DNA of 22,503 nt from Armatimonadota bacterium (GTDB lineage Bacteria; Armatimonadota; UBA5829): contig JAMCYN010000153.1 in the NCBI GenBank assembly GCA_023474015.1, forward strand, positions 1 to 22,503, read 5' to 3'. Positions within the stretch are counted from its first letter, which is position 1; each line of letters begins with the position of its first letter. This document shows, piece after piece, positions 1-8,288 of the stretch. Under the pieces are notes generated by a model, which saw only the letters and a list, made by a program, of their open reading frames with translations, was not told the origin of the DNA and ran no database searches. The position numbers and the translations under genes were made by a program.

Positions 1-246
1 GGCACATGGTCCGGCAATTTGACGGCGCTCAACCCGAGTAACGGGGCCCTCGAGTGGACCGTGGCAGTCGGAAGCAAGGTCTACACATCGCCCGCGATAG
101 GGCGCGACGGCAGCATGTTCGTGATGGACTTCGACGGCGACCTGGTCAAGCTGGTCGGCCGCACCCCTGAACCTTCGTCAATACTATGCCTGGCAAGCGG
201 GATCGCCGCGATGTTCGGCAGGAGATGGTCCAGGCGGCGCGCATGA
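1..246 (+). CDS. PQQ-type beta-propeller repeat protein with PEP-CTERM tail (3' end only)
   Basis: The gene enters from the left edge, so only the last 81 codons are seen, in frame 1. The visible part reads as an end of a PQQ/outer-membrane-assembly type propeller blade: TALNPSNGALEW, then a TSPAIGRDGSMFV strand, then a DFDGDLVKL strand. The blade runs straight into TPEPSSILCLASGIAAMFG and an Arg-rich end (RRWSRRR). That is the PEP-CTERM layout: a PEP motif, a short hydrophobic helix and a basic tail. In the family this tail directs export and processing by an exosortase at the cell surface. The protein is therefore probably exported and surface-associated; the propeller ligand cannot be told from this fragment. 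A start codon at 19 is internal and not the real start. No exosortase gene is in the window. Confidence 0.8.
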   Translation, partial: GTWSGNLTALNPSNGALEWTVAVGSKVYTSPAIGRDGSMFVMDFDGDLVKLVGRTPEPSSILCLASGIAAMFGRRWSRRRA

Positions 247-318
247 TAGCGCAGGCAAGTTGTAAGTCATACGTTTCCCCTTCACCCTAACCCTTGCTCC
301 TGGGTGACTGATGATAAT

Positions 319-332
319 CGAAGGAACTGCCG
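319..332 (+). repeat. Dispersed intergenic motif CGAAGGAACTGCCG, copy 1
   Basis: The 14-mer CGAAGGAACTGCCG lies 109 bases before the ATG of the coiled-coil protein. An identical copy is at 2831-2844, and a shorter match (GGAACTGCCGA) is at 6732-6742. All three are intergenic. Function is unknown. Confidence 0.4.
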
Positions 333-440
333 AAAACCTGGATAGGAGGCTAGTCCCGCGTTCGCCCGGCCGGCATTGGCCCGGCTCTTGGTGAAATGTA
401 AGTTACATGCGGCGATTTGGTCCCTGGAGGGAACCCTGAT

Positions 441-2186
441 ATGTTAAGAATCAGACTGATCGGCGCTCTGCTATTACTTACGCTGGCCATGCCGTGCCTA
501 GCCGAGGATTCTCTTATCAGAAGCGACGGCACTATTGATACTGAGAAGTTCAATACCGGATGGCGGAAGTATTCGGATATCGACGAACGTATCCCGTTGG
601 AATCCCGGAGTTGGGAAGCACAGCAGTATCAGAGTTGTTTGGATGAGATCGCGGCGGCTCGACTGGAAATCGCCAACCTGCAGGGCAAGATCGAGCTGGA
701 CCGGGAAGCCCGACTGGCGATGCAAGACTATCAAACGGCGCTGAACAAGGGCCTGAAAGTCAATCTGCTCAAGTCCTTCTGGCGCATGACCTGGCTCACC
801 TACAATACCATCGGCGGGCCGACTTGGCAGCGAGGTATCAAGGGCAAGGAATTGTGGAAATCGATCAGGGGCCGGGGTGTAGTGAGCACCGGCAAGGACT
901 ATGGGGAACTGCTGAGCGGGTTTGCCGATTCATCCTCAAAGGTCGTGCAAATCGGCAAGATGCTTTCAATCATGAAGAAATTCATCCCCAAGGAATACTC
1001 GAAACGGGCCGGGGACACCGGCAAAGTAGTCAATGTCGGATTCGACGCGGCATTTGAAACAATGAAGAACCTCGACGAATCCCCCACCAAACTGGCGGCC
1101 AGCGTCGTCACCAAGATAATAGAATCCGGCGGAGCGGAGCTGACAAAATTACTGGGATCAGGCCCGGAACTGACCGCGGATGAGCTCAACATTCTGCGAA
1201 CTCAAAACGACGAGCTTCAGATCGTGAAGAACATGCTGGCGGAGAATGAAACGGTCAACAAGGAGCGTGAAGCCCGTATAGCCGAGTTGAATAAGCAGAT
1301 TGAAGACACGCAAGAGAGCGCCAAGGAATGGGAAGGTAAAGAGAAAAGCCGGGTCTTTGCCAGGATCATGCTTGAGGGCCGCAAGCCTAAAGAATTGACG
1401 ATCTCTCTCACATCGCCGGGCAAGTTGGCGATAGGAAAAAGCGCCACGATCCATGCCGAAGTCACCGGAGGCTCGGGACGTTATTCATACTACTGGATAG
1501 CGTTGAGTACACATGGCTCGAGTGGTGAAACATCAACCTCCAGGGAGGGTGGGGATTCAATGGCCTTTCGAGGCTCATCCACGGGGTCGCATACGGTGCG
1601 CGTGCGAGTCACGGACCAGGCAAACCCCGAGCTGTACAGCTATGAATCAGCGGTAATTGAAGTGACCGATCCGACTGCCGTAATCAAGCCGGTACCCCCG
1701 ACCCCGCCACCCGCGAAGATTAAGGAGATCGTCCCCAGGGTCGCGACTTTCCTTGGGGTATGGAGAGGCACGGAGGTGTTCGACGGCGGCAAGAAATTCG
1801 CCTGCCATCTGAACATTGATTACAGCAAGGAAAAAGGGACATATATTGTGGACGGGATAGAGTGTTCCCTTTACGCTCGACCCGCCGTCAAGGGAAACTA
1901 CAACGCCGGAAAGCTGACCCTTTTCTTCGAAAGGACTCGCGATTCCGGCACGGGATATATTGTCAATTACTGGGAACAGTTGATCCTGTCATCGGACGGG
2001 ACGACTATCACCGGGCAAAGAGTCTACAGGGAGAAATCGCAGTTCTTTGCCAACATCGCGGGAGCCGAATACACCAGAGATCCGGACCCGGACCATGATC
2101 GCACGACAAAGAGCGACATGCGCGCAACTCGCGTCGGTGACTGGCGGTATACTAGTGAGGCAGGTGATCCATATGCTCGAGATTAA
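441..2186 (+). CDS. Exported coiled-coil protein with PKD-like domain and lipocalin-like C-terminal domain
   Basis: The protein has 581 residues and I do not recognise a named family. The ATG at 441 is chosen because GGAGG (426-430) sits 10 bases upstream and a clear signal peptide follows at once (MLRIRLIGALLLLTLAMPCLA). An in-frame TTG at 417 would add eight residues before the signal. In order there is a short coiled coil (about 60-95), a helical region (100-240), a second, more regular coiled coil (245-300), an Ig/PKD-like beta domain (about 318-410, with TGGSGRYSYYW and HTVRVRVTD), a Pro-rich linker (411-432), and a small beta domain starting FLGVWRGTEVF that resembles lipocalin-like domains. 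It is likely periplasmic or surface-located. The 3' end overlaps the next gene by 14 bases, so the two are probably co-translated. Domain names rest on pattern reading only. Confidence 0.75.
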   Translation: MLRIRLIGALLLLTLAMPCLAEDSLIRSDGTIDTEKFNTGWRKYSDIDERIPLESRSWEAQQYQSCLDEIAAARLEIANLQGKIELDREARLAMQDYQTALNKGLKVNLLKSFWRMTWLTYNTIGGPTWQRGIKGKELWKSIRGRGVVSTGKDYGELLSGFADSSSKVVQIGKMLSIMKKFIPKEYSKRAGDTGKVVNVGFDAAFETMKNLDESPTKLAASVVTKIIESGGAELTKLLGSGPELTADELNILRTQNDELQIVKNMLAENETVNKEREARIAELNKQIEDTQESAKEWEGKEKSRVFARIMLEGRKPKELTISLTSPGKLAIGKSATIHAEVTGGSGRYSYYWIALSTHGSSGETSTSREGGDSMAFRGSSTGSHTVRVRVTDQANPELYSYESAVIEVTDPTAVIKPVPPTPPPAKIKEIVPRVATFLGVWRGTEVFDGGKKFACHLNIDYSKEKGTYIVDGIECSLYARPAVKGNYNAGKLTLFFERTRDSGTGYIVNYWEQLILSSDGTTITGQRVYREKSQFFANIAGAEYTRDPDPDHDRTTKSDMRATRVGDWRYTSEAGDPYARD

Positions 2187-2790
2187 AGACCGTTTCGGGG
2201 TTGTTCTGACATCAGTGATTCTGTTGGCGGTCGTCTGTGCCGCAAACGCGGGCGGTTCCGGTGACAATAATGATATCAAAGACGCAAATCTTCTGAAAAA
2301 CGGCGGGTTTGAAAACGGTCTGACGACGCCATGGGGCACAGGCCAGTACAGTGAATTGAGACCTCTATGGTGGAACGCCGGTGAGTGTAAGTCCACAGTG
2401 GATACGGATGAAACCATCAAGAAGAGCGGCCTAGCGTCCCTGTATATCTACAATCCCACGCCAAAGAAACCCAACACCTATGGCACGATGGCCCAACGGG
2501 TAGCCGTCAAGAAAAACCATATTTACCGACTCACCCTCTGGGCCAAAGGGAATGCCCTGGCGTCCAGAGGCGCGGTGAGTATTATCGTGGATCCCACGTG
2601 GAAAGTTCGTTCCATCAATCTACCGGCCGGCTCGTTTTCCTGGAAGAAGTTCTCGACAGTGTTTTCTCTGCCTACCGACTATGCCGATGTGCGCATCTTG
2701 TCGGAAGATCAAGGCGAGGCATGGATTGATGACATACGCGTGGAGGCCTTGGATAACTACTTGCGTGAGCCCGCTTCCGAAGGAAAGTAA
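2173..2790 (+). CDS. Exported carbohydrate-binding-module-like (CBM4/9-type) protein
   Basis: The protein has 205 residues. The ATG at 2173 was chosen because an AGGTG ribosome site lies 6 bases upstream and a signal peptide follows (LTSVILLAVVCAANA); the open frame goes further upstream but only within the preceding gene. The mature part is a single jelly-roll-like domain with hallmarks of CBM4/9 and related modules: NLLKNGGFENG at the start, KKSGLASLYIYN, TYGTMAQRVAVKKNHIYRLT, and a closing WIDDIRVEAL strand. Such modules usually bind polysaccharide, but here there is no catalytic domain. The start overlaps the stop of the upstream exported coiled-coil gene, which suggests a fixed stoichiometry or a shared complex. 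The carbohydrate ligand is not predictable. Only 66 bases separate its stop from the convergent subtilase stop. Confidence 0.75.
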   Translation: MLEIKDRFGVVLTSVILLAVVCAANAGGSGDNNDIKDANLLKNGGFENGLTTPWGTGQYSELRPLWWNAGECKSTVDTDETIKKSGLASLYIYNPTPKKPNTYGTMAQRVAVKKNHIYRLTLWAKGNALASRGAVSIIVDPTWKVRSINLPAGSFSWKKFSTVFSLPTDYADVRILSEDQGEAWIDDIRVEALDNYLREPASEGK

Positions 2791-2830
2791 AACCAACAAT
2801 CCGTACGGATGCGCCTTCCCGAATCGGTAT

Positions 2831-2844
2831 CGAAGGAACTGCCG
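2831..2844 (+). repeat. Dispersed intergenic motif CGAAGGAACTGCCG, copy 2
   Basis: This is an exact 14-base copy of the motif at 319-332. It sits between two convergent stop codons (2790 and 2857), so it is not positioned like a promoter element. Confidence 0.4.
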
Positions 2845-2856
2845 GAACCGGCTGCC

Positions 2857-5800
2857 CTACCGCACGCTCACCGTGTTCGCCACGATCCTCCGCTCGCCGT
2901 CCACGGTACCCAGGGTCCCCGTGACATCCACTGTGTTGCCCTCGTGGACAGTGGTCGAGGACACCACGCGCAGGCCGCCGATGCGGTCGGGGTCCTCGAT
3001 ATAGAAGTACCCGTTGAACACGGCTGAGACCTTTAGCCCCTGCAGCGTCACCTGGAGCCCGTCGGGAAGGCACCTGGCCGCCGAGGTCTTCGTGAGGACG
3101 CCGAGCTTCACGTAAAAAATGGTGTGTTCCAGCATGCCGGGGGATATGCTTACCTGGGCCGAAGGCGGGTCGAACGTCCAGTTGGTCAACTTTGGCGTGA
3201 TGCTGTGGAAGCCCATATCGACCTCGGGAAATTCGAAGACGCCCTGGCTGGAGGTCATGGTGGAGCGGTTATCCGGCGACAGCTCGACTGTCGCGCCGCC
3301 GAGCGGCGCGCCTACCATTTCGACCTCATACTTGTCGCAAACGAACCCGTAGGCGGTGTTCCCGGTGTCGCTTGTCAGCTCGATCCTGGCGATGTTTCCG
3401 TTGACCCACGGAGTCCAGAGGTCGGTATAGTCGGCCGTGTATATCTCGACCAAGTTGTTCTGACCGTCCATTATGTACACAAAGTCCCAGGCGGGCTCGG
3501 TCGAGAGTTGCGAAAAATGAAGCCGGATGCGGCTGGCTTCGGCTGGACCTGTAATATCCCAGGTATTGTCGTAGCTGTCGGGATAGGGGTGTGGGGACTC
3601 GATATCGACCGCGTGCGCCTCCGACGCCGACACCAGCGCCTCACCGGTGATGGAACCCGGCGGAAAAGCCGTGAAATCGACCCCCGAGGCCGCGCCGCCC
3701 GCCGGCACCTCGATGGTCTTTGCGTCTGGCTGGAACTTCCAGTAAGTTTTGGAGGGAGTGACACTATATGTCCCCGGCGGAACCGAGGCCAGGCTGTATG
3801 TCCCATCGGCCCCTGAAATCGCCTGGTAGCCGCCGGGCGAAAGCGTCAGCGTCGCGTCCTGTAGACCGCCCTGCTGGATTAGATCGGTCTCGTAGCCATC
3901 GGCGTAGAAACCGTAGCCGATGTTACCGTAGTCGTTCGCTACCAACCTGATCTTGATCACACATCCGGTCACCCACGCGCTCCAGATGTCCTCACCCTTG
4001 CCGGTAAATGTGTTGACTGTCTTGCCGTTACCGTCGAGCACATATATCGTGTCACCGTCGTTCATCAGGTCCGTTTCCGCGAAATGTACCCGGATGCGGC
4101 TCGCGCCGTCGTGGCCGGTGATGACCCAGGTCTGGTCCTGGTTATTGAGATATGGATGCGAAGACTCGACGATGTGGCTCACGACTCCCCCGACCGCGCT
4201 AGTGATCTTCCCCGACAGACTCCCACGCGAGCCCACACCGACGAAGTTCACGTTCTCGACCGGCGCATTGGTGATCGTCACCGGCCACCCGCGCGGCGTG
4301 AACGTCCAGCCCGGCTTGGAGACCTGGACCGAGTAGGTTCCCGGCTCAATGTGCGTTAGGTAACTACCGCTCTGGTTCGTAGTCACACGCTTGATGCCGC
4401 CTGGGTACACCATCATCACCAGCGCGCCGGAGACGCCCGCGCCAAGTGTCGTGTTGACCGTGCCGGATATGTAGGTGTTCGGCATCCCACCCGACACCGC
4501 GAGCGCGTAGTCCTGCGGACCCATGGGCACGTTGTAGCCTGACACGCGGACGGTGTATGTGCCCACCTCGGGATTCGCTATCTTTACTTGCTCCACGTTG
4601 TTGACGTGGTCGCGCTTGGTGATGGTTGGATAGACCGTGCCGCTTGGGGCGGTGATGGCGAGATCGAGGTCGTTGACGAGTTCATTCGCCGCATGGACCG
4701 CGCCGGGATAGTCCGTCCAGGCGAGTGTGGCCTTAAACGGCGTCGACGCATCGACCACCGTGTATTGGAAGTCCCGATATCCGCCGGTGGACAGGCCGAC
4801 CGGAGAGTCGGTGAACTCGTTGACGATGGGCGGATCGGGCGCAAGCGACTGCTTGACGTTCATTCTCCCCCACCCCTGCGATGAGTCGGGAGCGGGGAAG
4901 ACCTCCTGGAACTGGCCGTAGCCATATTGCCCCGGAGTAATATCGACAGCGCCGTTTATCATGGTGGCCTTAACGAGCGCCGCGCTGGGGTTGATCCCCT
5001 TTTCCTTTTGGAAATACTCGCGCACGAGGGTCGCGGCCCCGGCGACCTGCGGCGTGGACATGCTCGTGCCGCCCCAGTATATATAGTCCGAATTGTATGT
5101 GCCCCATCCGGCGGAGGAGTTGGTCGCATGCGTGCGGCAGGAGATGATATTCGTGCCCGGCGCGCAGATGTCCGGCTTGACGCGGCCGTCGTCGGTCGGC
5201 CCCCTCCCGCTAAATGCCGCCATGCCGTTGGGGTCATTGCTCACGAGGTCATACTTGATCGGGGAAGATGGATAACTTGAGGGCCATGCGATGCCGTAGC
5301 CCATCTGATAACCTCCGGAAGTCCGATTGTTCTCCGTCGCGCCGACGGAGATGCAGTTCTTCGCGGTCGCGGGGGCGTAGAGGCAATCTTTTTCGACAAC
5401 GCCATCCTGATTCACGTCCTGGGCCTCGTTGCCGACCGCGAAGACCAGCGTGAAATCCTTGTGGTCCCAAACGAATTGGTCAACCTCGTTCGAATAAACC
5501 GTATACTGGCCGTTGACCGCGGAGCCCCAACTGTTCGAGTGGACCCGCGCGCCATCGTCGTAGGCTGGCTGAAAAAGCTCGGTGAGGTGAAGCGGAGGGA
5601 ACACATACTGGCCATCGTCACCTATCGACTGAAACACCAGGCTCGCTTCCGGCGCGACACCGGCGAAAGAGTTGTTATAGCTATGAAGCGCGGGATTGCT
5701 GCCCGAGAGGACCCCTGAGCCGAGAAACGAACCCGTGGTGTGCGTGCCGTGGCCGTTGAGGTCACTCCACGCATTGGGACGACGCAGGGCATAAGTTTTA

Positions 5801-6525
5801 TTGACACGGCCCGAGAAGTCGGCGGATATTGTGCTCACATCGCCGGAGTCGAGACCCGCATCGGCCACCCCGACGACCTGACCCGCGCCGTAGAGTCCGA
5901 GGTTGTCGCGCACGTCGGGTATGCCCGAGATTATCCCCGCCGCATTGTTGCACAGCTTTGGCTGTACGTAGGGTTCGATCCACGCGACCGCGCTCGATTT
6001 GGCCAGTTCCACAAGTTGGGACTGGTCCGCCAGCACGCGCAGCGCCTTGCCCGACGAGTCCGGCCCGCCGCCCAGCCTGGGGGCACTGAGCCTTGCGAGA
6101 ACGTGGTCGGCGTTGCGCCCGGGAAAGAGGGTAACGACGTATTGCGCCCGTCCCGCCGCGAAGCCGTCCCTGGACTTATACTCCGCCTTGAACGGCCCCA
6201 CCCACTCCACGCACCCAAGCGCCTTGATTGACGCGACCCGGGCGTGCTCGATGTGGACCACGAACGCCGAATCGGGGATATATTCGACTATTTCCGCGCC
6301 GCACGATGCAAGCGCCTGCTTGTCCTCGTCCGTCACAAGCCCCCGCAGCGCCACCAGATAGTAACCCGCGCCTGGCATATGCTCGGCTGTGAGAGCCGAT
6401 GCCGCGCGGATCGAGGACGTTTCCACTGTGCCGCTCTTGAGATAGATCGTGCCCCCGAGCGCAAGAGAAGCGAATGTGAGAATAGCAATGAAGGATGTTA
6501 CGAGCAGCGTGATGGTTCGTTTCAA
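2857..6525 (-). CDS. Secreted KP-43-type subtilisin-like serine protease (S8) with modular C-terminus
   Basis: The protein has 1222 residues. The start is TTG at 6525, with a G-rich site (AGGGGG) about 9 bases upstream and a signal peptide directly after it (residues 1-24). A propeptide-like region precedes the S8 domain. The catalytic triad is intact: Asp222 in VADAGLD, His259 in NGHGTH and Ser488 in GGTSMSTP, with oxyanion Asn366. Residues about 567-680 form the beta-barrel typical of KP-43-like subtilases (LVNDLDLAITAPSGT, YNVPMGPQDYALAV). Next comes a carboxypeptidase-regulatory-like domain (685-762), then two CUB-like domains sharing HPY, ASRIR.HF, DG and YGF.D.YE (about 785-883 and 978-1072), each followed by a further regulatory-like beta domain. 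The last 80 residues look like an OB-fold module (GYFYIEDPDRIGGLRV). It probably degrades extracellular protein while bound to a surface or substrate. The tandem modules are unusual for a bacterial protease of this type. Confidence 0.93.
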   Translation of the reverse strand: MKRTITLLVTSFIAILTFASLALGGTIYLKSGTVETSSIRAASALTAEHMPGAGYYLVALRGLVTDEDKQALASCGAEIVEYIPDSAFVVHIEHARVASIKALGCVEWVGPFKAEYKSRDGFAAGRAQYVVTLFPGRNADHVLARLSAPRLGGGPDSSGKALRVLADQSQLVELAKSSAVAWIEPYVQPKLCNNAAGIISGIPDVRDNLGLYGAGQVVGVADAGLDSGDVSTISADFSGRVNKTYALRRPNAWSDLNGHGTHTTGSFLGSGVLSGSNPALHSYNNSFAGVAPEASLVFQSIGDDGQYVFPPLHLTELFQPAYDDGARVHSNSWGSAVNGQYTVYSNEVDQFVWDHKDFTLVFAVGNEAQDVNQDGVVEKDCLYAPATAKNCISVGATENNRTSGGYQMGYGIAWPSSYPSSPIKYDLVSNDPNGMAAFSGRGPTDDGRVKPDICAPGTNIISCRTHATNSSAGWGTYNSDYIYWGGTSMSTPQVAGAATLVREYFQKEKGINPSAALVKATMINGAVDITPGQYGYGQFQEVFPAPDSSQGWGRMNVKQSLAPDPPIVNEFTDSPVGLSTGGYRDFQYTVVDASTPFKATLAWTDYPGAVHAANELVNDLDLAITAPSGTVYPTITKRDHVNNVEQVKIANPEVGTYTVRVSGYNVPMGPQDYALAVSGGMPNTYISGTVNTTLGAGVSGALVMMVYPGGIKRVTTNQSGSYLTHIEPGTYSVQVSKPGWTFTPRGWPVTITNAPVENVNFVGVGSRGSLSGKITSAVGGVVSHIVESSHPYLNNQDQTWVITGHDGASRIRVHFAETDLMNDGDTIYVLDGNGKTVNTFTGKGEDIWSAWVTGCVIKIRLVANDYGNIGYGFYADGYETDLIQQGGLQDATLTLSPGGYQAISGADGTYSLASVPPGTYSVTPSKTYWKFQPDAKTIEVPAGGAASGVDFTAFPPGSITGEALVSASEAHAVDIESPHPYPDSYDNTWDITGPAEASRIRLHFSQLSTEPAWDFVYIMDGQNNLVEIYTADYTDLWTPWVNGNIARIELTSDTGNTAYGFVCDKYEVEMVGAPLGGATVELSPDNRSTMTSSQGVFEFPEVDMGFHSITPKLTNWTFDPPSAQVSISPGMLEHTIFYVKLGVLTKTSAARCLPDGLQVTLQGLKVSAVFNGYFYIEDPDRIGGLRVVSSTTVHEGNTVDVTGTLGTVDGERRIVANTVSVR

Positions 6526-6827
6526 GTGTTCGACCCCCTAGTCTTTACAAGCTCGACCGAGGATCTGATGCGAACTGCGGCCTCAGCGGTATTTCCCGCC
6601 AATACCAATCAGCACGCGCAAGCACATCCGCTTTACCCAAACCTTATAGGATCAAAACGCTCGGAAGGCACAAGGAGATTGCAACCGTTGTTTCGGGAAC
6701 AAGCTTCCCGAAACAACGAAAGGCATGCCGCGGAACTGCCGAAGCCTACTACAACACGAATAATGCGGGGTAGATGGGCAGGAAGTTTTGGACGCGCGTG
6801 GAAGTTGAATAGGAGGTTGAATGGATT
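6526..6827. other. Divergent intergenic region between the subtilase and the YjbQ-family gene
   Basis: This 302-base gap carries the 5' regions of both genes. On the minus strand a TATAAG element near 6648-6653 could be a -10 box for the protease, but no convincing -35 is spaced correctly. It also contains a short inverted repeat (GGTATT at 6588-6593, AATACC at 6601-6606), the strong hairpin at 6686-6718, and a third copy of the GGAACTGCCGA motif at 6732-6742. I see no gene. Confidence 0.5.
6686..6718. repeat. Perfect 14-bp inverted repeat with TTTCGGGAA core
   Basis: The arms are CGTTGTTTCGGGAA (6686-6699) and TTCCCGAAACAACG (6705-6718) around a 5-base loop. No T-tract follows, so it is a poor candidate for a terminator. 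Its core and its CAACG flank recur in the hairpins at 16045-16070 and 16090-16115, so it belongs to a dispersed palindrome family. Confidence 0.8.
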
Positions 6828-7220
6828 ATGGATATACTTTCGATCAGGACATCGGAGCGCCATCAGTTTGTCGATATAACCGATCAGGTGCAAAAATGCG
6901 TGGATGATGCGGGTTTTACGGACGGACTTGTCTGTGTGTTCGTGCCGCACACTACGGCGGGCGTTACCATCAACGAAAACGCGGACCCTGATGTGGTGGA
7001 GGACGTGCTGAACACCCTGGCAAAGGTGGTTCCCGAGCGCGCCGGTTACCGGCACGTGGAAGGCAACTCCGATTCCCACGTCAAGTCCAGCCTGATAGCG
7101 CCTTCGCTGATGGCAATCGTGGAAAACGGCCGTCTGCGGCTCGGCACCTGGCAGGCGATTTATTTCACCGAGTTCGACGGCCCCCGCAACCGGCAGTGCT
7201 GGGTAAAGATGGTGGGGTAG
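6828..7220 (+). CDS. yjbQ: YjbQ/UPF0047 family protein (secondary thiamine-phosphate synthase type)
   Basis: The protein has 130 residues, near the usual 130-140 for this family. The ATG at 6828 was chosen over an out-of-frame ATG at 6821; AGGAGG lies at 6811-6816. The hallmark sequences are present: the N-terminal ITDQV, VPHTTAGVTINENAD with His41, GNSDSHVKSSL with His84, and the C-terminal LGTWQAIYFTEFDGPR. Members are small cytoplasmic homotrimeric-type beta proteins. Escherichia coli YjbQ has weak thiamine-phosphate synthase activity, and the true role is still uncertain. Only three bases separate its stop from the convergent GH130 stop. No thiamine genes are nearby, so context does not help. 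Confidence 0.93.
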   Translation: MDILSIRTSERHQFVDITDQVQKCVDDAGFTDGLVCVFVPHTTAGVTINENADPDVVEDVLNTLAKVVPERAGYRHVEGNSDSHVKSSLIAPSLMAIVENGRLRLGTWQAIYFTEFDGPRNRQCWVKMVG

Positions 7221-7223
7221 CGG

Positions 7224-8288
7224 CTACACCTGGCATATCGGCCCCAGCCCATCCATGATCTCGCGCAGGCTCATATCCGCGCCGCACATTACCTCATCAG
7301 CCGCGCCGTAGTAGATGCTGACGGTGTCGTTTCGCACTATCGCGCCGCAGGTGAATACGACGTTGTCCTTGAATCCGTGGACCTCATAAGGCGCGTCGGG
7401 CTCGAGGATCGGCTCGCGGCTCTTGGCAATAACCCGCTCTGGGTAGTCCTTGTCGAGGAGAACCGCGCCCAGGCAGTAGCGGTCGCCGGGGGTGGCGGCG
7501 TGGTAGATCTCCAGCCAGCCCCTATCGGTCATGAACGGCACCGCGCCGCCGCCGATGCGCCCGCCTTCCCACGTCCCCTCGGCACAGCCAAGCATAAATT
7601 GGTGTTCACCCCAGTGAATGAGGTCTTCCGAGTATGAGACCCACATGTTCGGACTTCCGATGAACCTGGGATAGGGCCTGTGCAATGCGGCGTACTTACC
7701 GCGTATCTTCTCAGGGAATATCATCGCGTCCATGTTTTCCGGCGGGAGGATGACCCCATGCTTCTCCCATCTCACGAAATCCTTAGTGCTCGCGAGGCAC
7801 TGGGTAATCCCCGTGACGGCGACGCCCTTGTAGACGACGTAATACGTGTCGCCGAGCTTCGTAATCCGTGGGTCCTCGATGCCGTAGGATTCGTATTCCT
7901 GATCGGGGCTCAGCGTGGGGCGCTCGTCCACCGTGAAGTGCCGCCCGTCGGTGCTCCGCGCGATCCGCAAATGAGAGATCGACGTGAGGTAAACCCTGCC
8001 GGGAAACAACACAATCCTCGGGTCGTCGAGATTGATCCCTTCGGTTTTGGAACTGAAGCTGAGAATTTTCTGTCTGGCGGTCCCGGCTTCGAAGTCGACT
8101 ATCGGAATCAGCACCATGTCGGTTTCGTGGTTGATAGGCCGCTCCGCCACGCGCATGAGCATCAGTATTTCATCGCCGTACTCGATGACGCCCGCGTTAA
8201 ACGCGCACAACACCTCATAGCCTTCCAACGAAGGTTTGACGTCTTTGGGTGTGACAAGTGGATTTTCCGGGTAACGGTTAACTTTCAT
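7224..8288 (-). CDS. Glycoside hydrolase family 130 phosphorylase (beta-mannoside phosphorylase type)
   Basis: The protein has 354 residues and forms a single five-bladed-propeller-type domain of typical GH130 length. Diagnostic segments are NPLVTPKDVKPS near the start, FNAGVIEYGDEILMLMRVAERP, and YGIEDPRIT, where Asp139 corresponds to the proposed general acid. Later segments are HRPYPRF, SPNMWVSYSEDL, GGGAVP and YYGAAD. GH130 enzymes phosphorolyse beta-mannosides, for example mannosyl-glucose or mannooligosaccharides, releasing mannose 1-phosphate; the exact substrate cannot be read here. There is no signal peptide, so it acts in the cytoplasm. The ATG overlaps the stop of the DUF4276 gene by 4 bases (ATGA), and no strong ribosome site of its own is seen, so translational coupling is likely. 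Confidence 0.94.
   Translation of the reverse strand: MKVNRYPENPLVTPKDVKPSLEGYEVLCAFNAGVIEYGDEILMLMRVAERPINHETDMVLIPIVDFEAGTARQKILSFSSKTEGINLDDPRIVLFPGRVYLTSISHLRIARSTDGRHFTVDERPTLSPDQEYESYGIEDPRITKLGDTYYVVYKGVAVTGITQCLASTKDFVRWEKHGVILPPENMDAMIFPEKIRGKYAALHRPYPRFIGSPNMWVSYSEDLIHWGEHQFMLGCAEGTWEGGRIGGGAVPFMTDRGWLEIYHAATPGDRYCLGAVLLDKDYPERVIAKSREPILEPDAPYEVHGFKDNVVFTCGAIVRNDTVSIYYGAADEVMCGADMSLREIMDGLGPICQV

Noticed and set aside
3124..3816. Plus-strand open frames opposite the subtilase
   Set aside because: They mirror the high-GC codon pattern of the protease, and no motif is recognisable in them.
6686..6718. Rho-independent terminator
   Set aside because: The stem is strong but no T-run follows on either strand, and it lies between divergent genes where no terminator is needed.
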